Below are positions 1 to 10,400 of a stretch of DNA of 64,000 nucleotides, piece after piece. Numbering within the stretch: the first letter of the stretch is position 1; every line of letters begins with the position of its first letter. A model generated the notes under the pieces. It was not told where the DNA came from, did not search any database, and saw only the letters and a program-made list of their open reading frames with translations. Position numbers and translations under genes: made by a program. The DNA comes from Pratylenchus scribneri (taxonomy: Eukaryota > Nematoda > Chromadorea > Rhabditida > Pratylenchidae), in NCBI GenBank assembly GCA_030063045.1, contig JAQSEB010000002.1, positions 4,464,001-4,528,000 on the forward strand. Direction: 5' to 3'.

Positions 1-504
1 TTTTTCTAAGGGTAATTGGAAGCGTAGAAAACGAATCTGACATTAATTTCGCCATATATAGCCATCTTGGTAAGATATTGCCGACTTTTACCAAGAAAAA
101 GTAAAGGGGGGACCAAAGGCATTTTTGATGAAAAATTTTATATGGCCAATATATAGCTCAATTAACGCAGCTCACCAAGAGGAATCGAATGGTACCATTT
201 TTATTGAACAATATTGCAATACAAGCAAGTTAGAGGTCAAAATATCTTACCAAGACATATATTTCTTTCGGTCATAACTTGCCAATAAGGATATTATTTT
301 ATAAAAATGGTACCATTCGATTCCTCTTGGTGAGCTGCGTTAATTGAGCTATATATTGGCCATATAAAATTTTTCATCAAAAATGCCTTTGGTCCCCCCT
401 TTACTTTTTCTTGGTAAAAGTCGGCAATATCTTACCAAGATGGCTATATATGGCGAAATTAATGTCAGATTCGTTTTCTACGCTTCCAATTACCCTTAGA
501 AAAA
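1..504. mobile_element. Long palindromic repeat (foldback/MITE-like)
   Basis: Two arms of about 205 bp, 1-205 and 300-504, are near-perfect reverse complements around a roughly 95-bp centre. The left arm starts at base 1, so the element may extend beyond the window. No open frame of note lies inside. It sits just upstream of EMC7, and its right end continues into sequence (460-590) that reappears, interrupted, in the intron of the Ly6-like gene near 33000 and 33500. That recurrence supports a dispersed repeat. Confidence 0.8.
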
Positions 505-611
505 TATTTATTTTTTCTCTGTGCAGATTCTTTACGATTGCCTTGAATTAATTTGCTTCATTTTTTTTAATTAATTAAAAATATTTAATTCGCATTTAGA
601 AAAGGCAAAAG

Positions 612-3526
612 ATGTTCTCCCAATTTATTATGCCAATTTTATTAATTTTAATGCTCCAAATTGGCATTTCTTCCTCCAAATCGGATGTTGGAGACGCAAA
701 TTCCTCAGCTGAATTATTCTCAATTGAAGGCAAAGTCAGCATTCGTGCCGAAATGGAGCCAAAACCGAATTGGTATACGGAAACAAAAATCCTTGTCGAC
801 TACGGAAAATTCACTGCCTTTGTCAAGTTTGTCTAATTTATTGATAACAAAAAATTATAACGGTTTAATGGTTTGTTCGACACATTCACAAACCAAATAT
901 ACCCAAAATTGGATAGAGCTGGTCAAAACGCATTGAATGGTATATAATTTGGTTATGGTTTGGTCAACAAAATTAAAGGGTTTTAAATGGTTTAAACCAT
1001 ATTTTGATTTGGTCAACAATTAAAGGGTTTTAAACAGTTTAAACCACATTTTGGTTTGGTCAACAATTAAAGGGTTTTAAACAGTTTAAACCAAATTTTG
1101 ATTTGGTCAACAATTGAAGGGTTTTAAATGGTTTAAACTTTAAACCATGCGTCTTGACCAGATCTACCGATTGGGTATAAGTTTCATGGGTCTAGGATAA
1201 ACCACTGAACCGCTATAAACCATTAATAATTTTTTCATCATTTTAAATATTTCCCATAAAAATTGTATAATTTAATGATTTTTTAGGTCTGATGGTTCCT
1301 TCAAAGTTGAGGATGTTCCCTCCGGTTCATACATTTTGGAGGTGGCCAATGTCGATTTCATGTTTGAACCGCTTCGTGTGGACATTACGAATAAGGGAAA
1401 AATACGGGCAAGGAAGCTGAATTTACTTCAGGTTTTTTACGGATTTTATAATTAAAATAACGGAAATTGGAAAACATTCGGGAATTGTAAATGTTCTAGG
1501 ACTGCCTAGTTAATTTTAGGGAATCTTTAGGCTTCTAGGAATCCATCCAACCAACAACCGTTGGATTTAAAGTTAATTCTAATTTAATATAAATTTGGCA
1601 AATTTGGGACTTAATTAGTTGGAATGTCATAAAATTTAGTCTGAAAAACGCTTCCAGAAAGATGTTTAAAAACTTTTGCCCAAGTGCAGTCTAATCGGCA
1701 TTTTTGTACTTTGGGCCCGCTTTTTTTGAAAGTGAATGGTCCCCCTCTGGGTCAGCAGTTTGGGGTTGAGGTCTTTTGGGGAGAGGATCCAGGTTATGTT
1801 AGGGTAGAATGATCCCACGTAATCCTAAAACCTATACCTAACATCCGAAGGGTAGACCCTTAACTTTCACCCTTGTGGCAAAAAAAAGTGGACCCAAAGT
1901 ACAAAAGCAGCGCCTAATCTTTTAGAAGCTTAAATTTAATTAAATTAAAACCTTAAAAGACTAAAAATTAAAATTCAATTAGGTCCTCCAGCCAAAATAA
2001 TTAATTATTTTCCAACACATCCAAATAATTCCGGGTGTAACCCATACAATTTTTAAGATAAGTCTAATTTTAAAACCTTACGTTTAAATATTAAAAATTC
2101 AATCCCAGAAGCCAAAATTTCCATGGAATTTACCAATTTCAAGCAATTTGGAAAAATTCTATGAGAATTACCTAAAATTTCAATTTTGTCTACTACTTGA
2201 ATATTTATTATCATATCAATTCAAGCCGAATGCGGTGGTCACAGTGCCATATCCAGTGCAAATTTCGGCACGTCAACCAATGAAATATTTCCGAAAACGG
2301 GAGGAATGGCGCGTGACGGATGTGCTGATGAATCCAATGGTAAATCGATAAATCAGCCTAACTTTTCGCCGTTTAACTCATCAAAAACTAAAACAAATTT
2401 TGATGATTTTACTATCAAATTAAAGAGCAGACTTTTGGCTATCCAATGAAAATAATTTTTATTTAAATTGGTTCAGAATTGATGAAGTTATGCCCAAAAA
2501 ACCATTTAAAATAATCTTTGCTATGCATTAGCCAAATTTTCAGTGGTTTTTTGGCCATAATTTCATCAGTTCTGAACCAATTTAAATAAAATAAATTCCA
2601 TTTGATAGCCAAAATTCTGCTCTTTAATTTGATACCAAAATCATATAAAATTGGTTCAGTCCTTGATGAATTATTTTAAACGGCGTCAAATTGGAACATA
2701 AATCGAAATCATTAAATTGGCCAAAAATTCACAGATTATAATGCTCATTGTGGCATTCTTGCTTATGGTGGTGACCCCAAAATTGGCTGCGCAAGACCCT
2801 CAAATGCAAAAGGTTTCGAAAAAATAAATATATGTTGCGATAAATATTGAAAATTGGTATATTTAGGAATTTATCAAAAGCTGGGCTGCTGAATTTTTGG
2901 AAATTTCAGCTTTCAGCCAACCCAAAGATTCGAGAATAATTCGGAATGGTCGATTTAGTCTATGAAATTTCGATTACAGACCCGAAATAAGGCTTAGACA
3001 AAAGTTAGTAAATCAAAACCGGTTTGGGTTTAAAACAACGGTTCAGCTTTTCAAAATAAGCTCAAGCCATTTTGAAAATGAAAATTCATAGACTAAATCG
3101 ACCAAGCCCAATCAAATGAGCCTATTCTCAAATTTCTGGGTTATATAGAAGATGAGTTTTCAAAAATTAAACCAGTTTGGGTTTAACCAATGGTTCAGCT
3201 TTTCAAAGCAAGCTCATATCGGTTTAGAATTAAAATTTCGTAGACTAAATCGACTATGCCAAGTCGAATGAACATATTCTCTAATCCACAGGAAGTCAAA
3301 AAAATCGAGATTTCCAATATTTTTGCGACATAAATAAAATGTTTTTAAAATTAATTTTATTCAGGAAATGCAAAATTTGCAACTGCCTAAGGTGGATATG
3401 CCGGATATGGCCGATGTGCTGGCCAACATGTTTGGAGGATCTTCAAAGAAAGGCGCTACCAAGAAATCGCCGAATGCACTGCAAAATAATAACAATCAGA
3501 ATAAACGGTCCATACGTCAATCATGA
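612..3526 (+). CDS. EMC7: ER membrane protein complex subunit 7 (EMC7)
   Basis: Subunit of the ER membrane protein complex, which inserts transmembrane helices. Exons: 612-826, 1287-1431, 2226-2339, 2735-2812, 3365-3526; 237 aa, close to the family's usual length. Residues 1-22 are a hydrophobic signal peptide. A beta-sandwich domain follows with the family motifs FVKSDGSFKVEDVPSGSY, FEPLRVDITNKGKIRARKLN and VTVPYPVQ. The segment EEWRVTDVLMNPM leads into one membrane helix (exon 4), then a short cytosolic tail (MQKEMQNLQLPKVDMPDMAD) with a basic, Asn-rich end. A pyrimidine-AG site near 525, about 85 nt before the ATG, could be a trans-splice or 5'UTR acceptor. Introns 1 to 4 hold repeats at about 850-1225, 1690-1920, 2355-2695 and 2890-3290. 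It is convergent with the GSTZ gene. The identity is based on recalled family motifs; I am confident of it. Confidence 0.92.
850..1225. repeat. Family A dispersed repeat (GGTTTAAACC type)
   Basis: Lies in EMC7 intron 1. Imperfect terminal arms of about 100 bp (starting ACGGTTTAATGGTTTGT) enclose tandem units of about 47 bp built on GTGGTTTAAACCGTTTAAAA and TTGTTGACCAAACC. Related copies occur at about 11620-11900, 17040-17310, 17600-17950, 23340-23625, 43530-44010, 50410-50925 and 58480-58965, nearly all in introns. This is a non-autonomous element with no coding capacity. Confidence 0.75.
1690..1920. repeat. Inverted-repeat element in EMC7 intron 2
   Basis: The arms near 1692-1728 (containing TTGTACTTTGGGCCCGC) and 1878-1917 are reverse complements with a few mismatches. 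The centre has the phrase pattern (GGTCC..., ATGATCCCACGTAATCCTA) also seen near 4450-4600, 24260-24380, 28300-28400 and 52080-52200, so it belongs to a dispersed family. Confidence 0.6.
2355..2695. repeat. Family B palindromic intron element
   Basis: Near-complete palindrome of about 330 bp in EMC7 intron 3. The arms contain AAATTAAAGAGCAGACTTTT and TTGGTTCAGAATTGATGAAG. Other copies lie at about 13825-14155, 28885-29215, 45612-45940 and 56977-57305, each inside an intron of a different gene. Confidence 0.85.
2890..3290. repeat. Family C hairpin element
   Basis: In EMC7 intron 4. Inverted arms centred on GGTCGATTTAGTCTATGAAA are separated by AAACCGGTTT-rich sequence. Related copies are at about 27420-27710 and 34030-34320. 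Confidence 0.6.
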
Positions 3527-3554
3527 TCACAAATTTTTTTGCTTATATAAAATT

Positions 3555-4040
3555 GTTTTTTATAAATGATAAATTCTTTGAATTTTAATTTTTTTGTGGA
3601 ATTAATTAATTAAGCTAGTTCGTTGAAAAAAAAAACATTATTCCCAGCTTGGGATCGAACCTGAACCAAAAATTTGGTAAAACCGTGACACTACCAACTG
3701 CGCTAAACAAGTACTCTTGGATGCGGATGCTTTTAATTTTTAAAATCAATAAATTTTGCTTTTATTTATGAAGAAAATATATATAAAATTATTTAAAATT
3801 GTTTTTTATAAATGGATAAATTCTTTGAATTTTAATTTGTATGAATTATTGGGGCTTGGAATGAATTAATTAATAAGCTAGTTCGTTGAAAAAAAAAACA
3901 TTGTTCCCAACTGGGGATCGAACCTGAACCAAAAATTTCGTAAGACTGTGACGTTACCAATGCGCTAAACAAATTCACCTGCAAAGCTCTAAATAATTTA
4001 TTTAGTTGAGTGATAAAATCAATAATTTTACTTTTATTCA
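3555..4040 (-). repeat. Two tandem copies of a tRNA-like SINE fragment
   Basis: Two direct copies of about 250 bp. Each carries, on the minus strand, an A-box-like segment (TTTAGCGCAGTTGGTAG in the 3'-most copy at about 3640-3730, decayed in the copy at 3890-3985) and a B box GGTTCGATCCC. That is the layout of a polymerase III promoter in a tRNA-derived SINE. The clover-leaf pairing is poor, so these are not functional tRNA genes. They fill the convergent spacer between EMC7 and GSTZ. Confidence 0.6.
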
Positions 4041-4165
4041 AGCAGAAAATATATGCGAAATTGTAAAAAATTTGGTTTATTATTAATTTTAAGCTAAAAA
4101 AGGAATTCTTGCTCCAATATTCCATTTCCTTTATAAGAATTTTTTCTTTTCACATATTCCATTCT

Positions 4166-6595
4166 TTATTTCTTTTGATCTTGTGGGGTATCCGGTTGAT
4201 TAAACGCATCAGCAGCCTTAAATTCAGCCATCTCCGCTAGGTTGCGATCGATTCGTTCGATTGTCGGGAATTTGGCCATATCGACGTCGAATCTGCTTTA
4301 TATATAAATAATAGCCATATTTTTTCTTTCGGAAATTTTTAAGTCCAGTCTATTAGAAGCCTAACCTCTTTTAGAAGCCCACCTTTTATAGAGGCTCTGA
4401 AATTTTTGGTATTTTTCTCGTTTGTATCCTCTTTTTTCTTCAAGAAGGAAAAAATGAAGGATCCTCCCTTTGGGTCATCAGGAATTTGTTAGGATCATCA
4501 CTCATCAGCAGGGATGGGTAACGGATAGGATGGGATAAAAATCATCTCACATAACCCTAACCCTATCATATCACTAATAACACCCAAATGGGGATCCCTT
4601 CATTTTTTTCTAAAGTACGGAATTTCAAAATTTCCGGGCCCGGTTTTTTTCAGAAAAAATTACCCGGGTCCGGCAAAAAAGAGCCGGTTTTGAGCGGTTT
4701 TCGGAAAATTAAGAAAAAAATTGCCAGGCCGGCTTGTGTTTTAAAATGTGCCGGATTCCGGGCTCAAAAAATTGCCCAAAAATCGCCGTTTGCCGGGCCG
4801 GGCCCGGCGCCGGACACTACTTTTTTCATCTTGAAGAAAAGAGGATGGAAACGAGAAAAGTACCAAATTTATAAGCCCATGGGCTTCAAATAGAAAAAAT
4901 ACAATCATTTTTGACCTCTTTTACCTTCTAGCATTATGAACTTGAGGGGGAATGCAACAATCTAGCATTGATAAATGATCGCCATAAGCAAATTTTCCCG
5001 AATATTTAGCCAACTCCTTTTCCAACTTGTAAAAAGAACGCTCTATCCAGTGGCTGGCCCATTCCTATTGAGAATGAAAAACTGTGATGTATTTTATAAG
5101 AGAAATATTTAAAATGCCGAATAGAATATTGAAAATGCCGAATAGAATATTGAAAATGCCGAATAAAGTAATAATTGATTTTAACGGTTTAATGGTTTGT
5201 TATAGACCCCCAAACCCTATACCCAATCGATAGATCTTGTCAAGGCGCATCGAATGTTATTTATTTGGCTTGGGTTTAATCAAGGTTAAAGTAGTTTTGA
5301 ACCAAAAAGATGGTTTAAACGGTTTTATACCTTCAATTTTAGGCCAAAACACTACCAAATAAATAACATTCGATGCGCCTTGACGAGATCTATCGATTGG
5401 GTATAGGGTTTGGGGGTCTATAACAAACTACTAAACCGTTAAAATAAATTATTACTTTATTCGGCATTTTCAATAATTTATTCGGTAAATTAAATACTAT
5501 CCTTTTACAAAATTATATTTTACTTTATGTTTTGCTGGATCCTCAGAAAGATATTTGAGGACGCCTGTATTCTGCAGGGGCTGGGTATTTGCCGCAATTT
5601 GCAAACAAAGTGAGCGAATTTTGGCCCGATCCTCAATCTTATTAATTGGAAATAAAAATAAATCGTTGATGTTTTTTGTGCTCACTGTTCCAGGGAGCAA
5701 AGTTTGTCGATCCGGGAATTTTTCTGATTAAAAATACATGAATCATTTTAAAATCGATACTAATGGAGTTTGTCCCCTACAAGGGAATGACGATGATAAT
5801 GATGAGGAAGATAATGATGAAGAAGATGATGAGGATGATGAAGAAGTGGATGAGGATGATGAAGAAGATGATGAAGAGGATGATGGAGGAGGTTGATGTT
5901 GATGAAGAAGAGGATGATGAAGAAGATAATGCTGATGATGATGATGATGAAGATAATGATTAGGATGATGATGATGAGGAAGATAATGATGAAGAAGATG
6001 ATGAGGATGATGAAGAAGTGGATGAGGAAGATGACGAAGAGGATGATGAAGAAGAGGATGATGAAAAAGATGATGAGGATGATGATGAGGAAGATGAAGA
6101 AGATGATGATGATGAGGATGAGGATGATGATGAGGAGGATGAAGAAATTCTTCTCAGCTTCATCATCTTCTTCATCCTCATCCTTTCCCTCGTAGGGGAC
6201 AAACTCCATTAGTACCCAAATATCATCCGGAATAACCTTCCAAATATTCGATTATTGCCAAACTTTCGCTCAATACATTTCCATTGTGAATCAGTGTGGG
6301 CACCTCAAATATAATTCCCCGTTATTATTAATTAATAACAAAACTCACAAGGCAAAATGGCAATTTATCGTTGAATTCCGCGTCCTTATGTTCTCCCTTC
6401 AATAAATTAACACATCTCTGCTCAAAATCGATCCCTTTCAAATGTAAAGCAATGCGAACCCTCCAAGAACATGAACTTTAATTACAAAAAATATCGATAA
6501 AAATTGCTCTCTGTCTGTTGTTTGTGTTTTTACCTTCGCCAATAGCCATATAAAATTGGTTTGTCTGTGCTATTATTTGGGCCAATCGAGCTCAT
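4166..6595 (-). CDS. GSTZ1: Maleylacetoacetate isomerase / zeta-class glutathione S-transferase
   Basis: Catalyses glutathione-dependent isomerisation of maleylacetoacetate to fumarylacetoacetate in tyrosine catabolism; cytosolic. Exons in coding order: 6595-6534, 6475-6349, 6303-6237, 5723-5524, 5064-4925, 4292-4166; 240 aa. The N-terminal thioredoxin fold has [20 protein letters not shown], carrying the zeta-class SSC glutathione motif. VPTLIHNG and [11 protein letters not shown] follow, the cis-Pro and substrate-proximal motifs. The helical C-terminal domain has [22 protein letters not shown] and the typical ending NQPDTP. The start ATG (6595) opens [13 protein letters not shown] and keeps the frame into the conserved YWRS. 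Intron 3 is almost filled by a purine-rich palindrome (5756-6216), and intron 4 by a family A-like palindrome. The C. elegans counterparts would be gst-42/43. Confidence 0.9.
4340..4905. repeat. Nested repeat with GC-rich insert
   Basis: In GSTZ intron 5. Outer inverted arms (near 4400-4450 and 4820-4870, sharing CTTTTTTCTTCAAGA-type sequence) enclose a 200-bp insert, 4610-4812, with repeated CCGGGCCCGG-like blocks, very GC-rich for this window. This suggests one repeat inserted into another. Confidence 0.5.
5172..5460. repeat. Family A-derived full palindrome
   Basis: In GSTZ intron 4. The arms read CTATACCCAATCGATAGATC on one side and the reverse complement on the other, with the AACGGTTTA-type terminus of family A and little internal tandem array. 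Confidence 0.7.
5756..6216. repeat. Palindrome-capped (GAT/GAA) purine microsatellite
   Basis: Both ends carry ACTAATGGAGTTTGTCCCCT in inverted orientation (5759 inward and 6213 inward). Between them lies about 380 bp of GATGAA/GATGAT-type repeat on the plus strand. It fills most of GSTZ intron 3. Several long open frames run through it but are repeat artefacts. Confidence 0.8.
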
Positions 6596-7456
6596 ATTTT
6601 TTAAAAAATATATTTAAGAATTTATTGTGAAATTATTTGATAGGAAACTGTTATTTTAATAATGGGAAAATATTAATTTACTAAAATTCCTTCCTGTCGA
6701 AAAATATTATATTTTTGAATCCATATAACCTGGTCATAAATAACTAGGCATTAGGGCTTAGGGTTAGGTTTAGGGCCCGCATGGGTTTTAGGGCTAGGGG
6801 GGTTAGAGGTTAGGGAATTTTAAAGAAGTCTGATTTGGCCAACTTATATGGCCTGGGTAAATTAATTCTTTTTTTTTGGGTAAATTAATACTTCCTTTTA
6901 ATAAAATTTTATGAGTTTTGGTAATAGGAAAAATGGGTGGCAAATGGCAGGTAAAATGCGCATGACCACAACGATCCAACAATTACCTATATTCCGTTGG
7001 GAAAAAAACAAGTTTTATGGGTAATGGCTAGTGAGCGAGAACAATAATTCATTAAAAAAATAGGAATAGGGTTGTATTTTTTTACGATCGTTGGGGTGGC
7101 GTGAGGGAGGAGAATTGATTACGGAGCCAAAAATGGCAACGAAAGCATAATCTTTATTTTCGAAAAAAAAATGAAATTTTTTTAAAAATATTTGAAATCT
7201 TTTTCATTGTTTTTCTTTTAGAAAAAAATTTAGTTTAAAAAGGGCATAAAAACACGCACAAAAAAACTTGTGGAATAAAAATGAATGTCAAATGCTCCAT
7301 TTATCCAAATAGAAAAAAGAATTATATTTCATTTACTTCATTTCACATCAATCAAAGCGGAATGTTGAAAAATATACGGTAGGGGATTTTTAGATAGATC
7401 CAAAATTAATTTTAAAAATCTCTCAATACTGGGATTTCTTTTTCGTCTTCTTTCAT
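6596..7456. other. Intergenic, GSTZ to V-ATPase 3' end
   Basis: AT-rich spacer upstream of GSTZ and downstream of the V-ATPase a gene, both on the minus strand. It contains degenerate TTAGGG-like words at about 6735-6830 and a dispersed-looking block at 6940-7140. No coding sequence is recognised. Confidence 0.6.
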
Positions 7457-10400
7457 TCAATTGTAATTTTCCTCCGCAATTCTGGCCTCCTCCAAAATGA
7501 CGTCAAATGAGAATGGCAAAAATGGATGGCCGGTGCCGCCGTAGAATTTACTCTGGAATTCGACCCTGCAAAAAATATAGGGGTTATTTCCTTATGAAAT
7601 ATTTATTTATTTGGGTATTCGGAAAGTTTTGTCATATAAAACTAAGCTATAATTTTAAATTCATAAATTTTATAATCCAAGATATCTAAATATTTTTTTA
7701 AATTTTTTTTTGATTAATTAAATTTTAAAATTTTGTAAAAAATTGAATAAATAAAGCAAAAAATTTAGGAAATTTTTTTCTAATCTAAAATATTTTTGGA
7801 TTATTTTTTGATGAATCAAATTTTCAAATTTCATAAAAAAAATGAATGAATAAACCAAAAAATTTGAAATTTTTAAAATTTTTTTTAACCAAATTTAAAA
7901 ATTATTTTTTTTATAAATCAAATTTTAATAATTTAATAAAAAAAACTCTACAGGAATAAATTAAAAAATAAAAATTAAAATTTTATAAAAATAAAAAATA
8001 AAGTAGTCGAAATATGGTTTTTTTGCCAATAATTCAGTGCTATTATAAATTATAGTAAAAGGGCAAAATTAATTTATCCAAAAAATTCTATGTTCTAATA
8101 AGCCCGATTATAATTAATAAAAATAATAAATTATAAAAAAAATTAATTTTCTGATTTTTCACTAAATTTTCCGAACTCCCCCAATAAAATTTTAAAAATT
8201 CTACCAATGCAATCGAAGTGCATGCAGAAAAGCGGACAATCCCTCCATTAGGACCAAAATGAACAGGGTCAGTGTGGCGAAGATGAAGAAAATGATGTAG
8301 GTGAGCACCGCACCAAAATAGCCGCCTTGAAGCAGACCTTTGCGGAATACCATTGTCCAGAGAACATCCGAGAGTTCTAAAAATTTATAATTATTTAATA
8401 AATTGTTGTAAATTTTAATATTTTAGATTAATTTTGTTAGAAAAATTGCAATTTTGAGGCCATAAAATTTGGCCAAATTCTTTTGATTTCCTATCCATAG
8501 GCCAAATTCTACACGTATAGCCCAAATTATTGAGCCCATTTTGGGGCTTTTCTACAATTTTTTTCCTTAATCTAAAAAAACACCGCTGATAAAATACATA
8601 AAATATGGAATAAGTTGGCATTTTTATGGCCAGAAAATTTGGCCAAATTAAATCCTTAAATTCATTGGTTTTAGCTTAATCCCCCAGCAGGGCCCATTTT
8701 CCGAATGGCCCAGAAAATTATTAATAAGCACTTTTTCCGGCATATTATAGAATATTTTTTCTAAATTCTTAAAATATGGAATACGAAAATTGGACATTTT
8801 TCTTGCCATAAAGCTTGGCCAAATTAGGCTTTTCGCACTCTACAATCTAGCTTAATCCTATTCCAAATCTCAATTTTTCCCTTTATAGTAGCTCAAAGAT
8901 TTCATTTAAATTCATTTTCCGTAGCATTTTTTTGGCATTCTTGAGGCCATAAAAATTGGCCAATTTTTAAATGCCCTTATTTTAGCTCAGCTCAATCCTA
9001 GGCACCGGTCCTTCCTAAATTGTGCCAATGGCTTAATTTACCCAATATAATTTTATGCCCCTGTCAAAACTTACGGGCATGTGCCAGTGAAAGTGCCCAA
9101 AGACGAAGATATGAAGCCGTATGTGAAATGCAGCCGAGGGCAAATTCAATTGTATGAATGGATTGGTAGACCATAATGTCGGCCAAATCAAAGTCCTTCT
9201 TTGCTCCAGAATGTGACGGTTGCGGTTGTTTTGGCTCATTATTGGAGTGAATCACTTCGACGCCGCCATCTTCGCTCAAATTTGCATGGACACTCTTTAA
9301 AAAAAATGAAATTAATTTTTAATTTTTATTTTAAATTTTATTTTAAATTATGGCTAAACTAGCAGAGCGTTTCGGTACCAAATTATTTTTCTTCTATTTT
9401 TTAGGTGCTAGGCTAGGGCTAGGTATATGAAGGGGTTAGGGTCAAGGAAACTAAAACAATTTGGTTTTTGGTTCCGAAACGCGCTAGTGTTACCATTATT
9501 ATTTTTGATTTTTACAGGGTGTAACGGAATACGGAAGAGACACAAAAAGGCAAAACAATACATTCAAGGGATAAAATACAGACAAAAAAGTGTGACAAAT
9601 TGACAAAGGAAAAAATACACAAAATGCAGACAAATTTGTTGGACGAAGGTTCAAATGAAATGGACAATAATTTTGTTAATTTAATAATTCTCACAAATGC
9701 CATCGCTGTACTTATTGATTATCATGAACATGTGGTTCATTAAATTAGTCACTGGGAATGGCTAAAATCTTCATAGATTTCCTCCGAAAATTTTGAGAAA
9801 ATAATTTTAAAAATTTTTAAAATATGGAAAATTTTTTTAAAATTTTTAAAAATTTGAAAATACTGGAAGAAAATTTTTATAAATTTTAAAATGTCGGAAA
9901 TTTTTTTCAAAAAATTTAAAAAATACCCCGAAATTTTTTAAAAATTTCAAAATAACGGAAAATTTTTTGAAAATTTTTAAAAAATATTTTTAAATTTTTA
10001 TTTATTCCGGGACTATTTGGGGGAGGTATTTAATTAAAATCTGTGGATCTAAACCCAGAAGATAACCCTTAATAAGTACCAACGGCACCACCACCACCAC
10101 AACTAACATTATTATTAGTAAAGTTATCCACCACCAACACATCCACCACATCCACAAAGCCCTCATCCATCTGCTGATGATGTTGATGCTGAGAAGACTG
10201 AGGAATGATGGTCTCATTTTGAGCCGGAATTATTAGCCTTCTACTACGGGCGGAGGAGGATCGTGCCTGCTGTTTTTGATGTCGTTTCCAAAGGCGAAGG
10301 GGCTTCACAAATAACATTACGGGAATGGCCACGATGGCCATTGACAACAACACCAATTCCGTTACACCCTGGAATTTTGGGCATTTATTCGGTGTGTAAA

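Noticed and set aside
5760..6212. Several long acidic or Ile/Ser-rich frames
   Set aside because: All derive from the GAT/GAA microsatellite; the stretch is intronic in GSTZ.
6735..6830. Interstitial telomere (TTAGGG/TTAGGC)
   Set aside because: Only degenerate, non-tandem GGGTTAGGG-like words here and at 9400, 34140 and 35550; those at 34140 are the centre of a hairpin repeat. Nematode telomeres are TTAGGC arrays.
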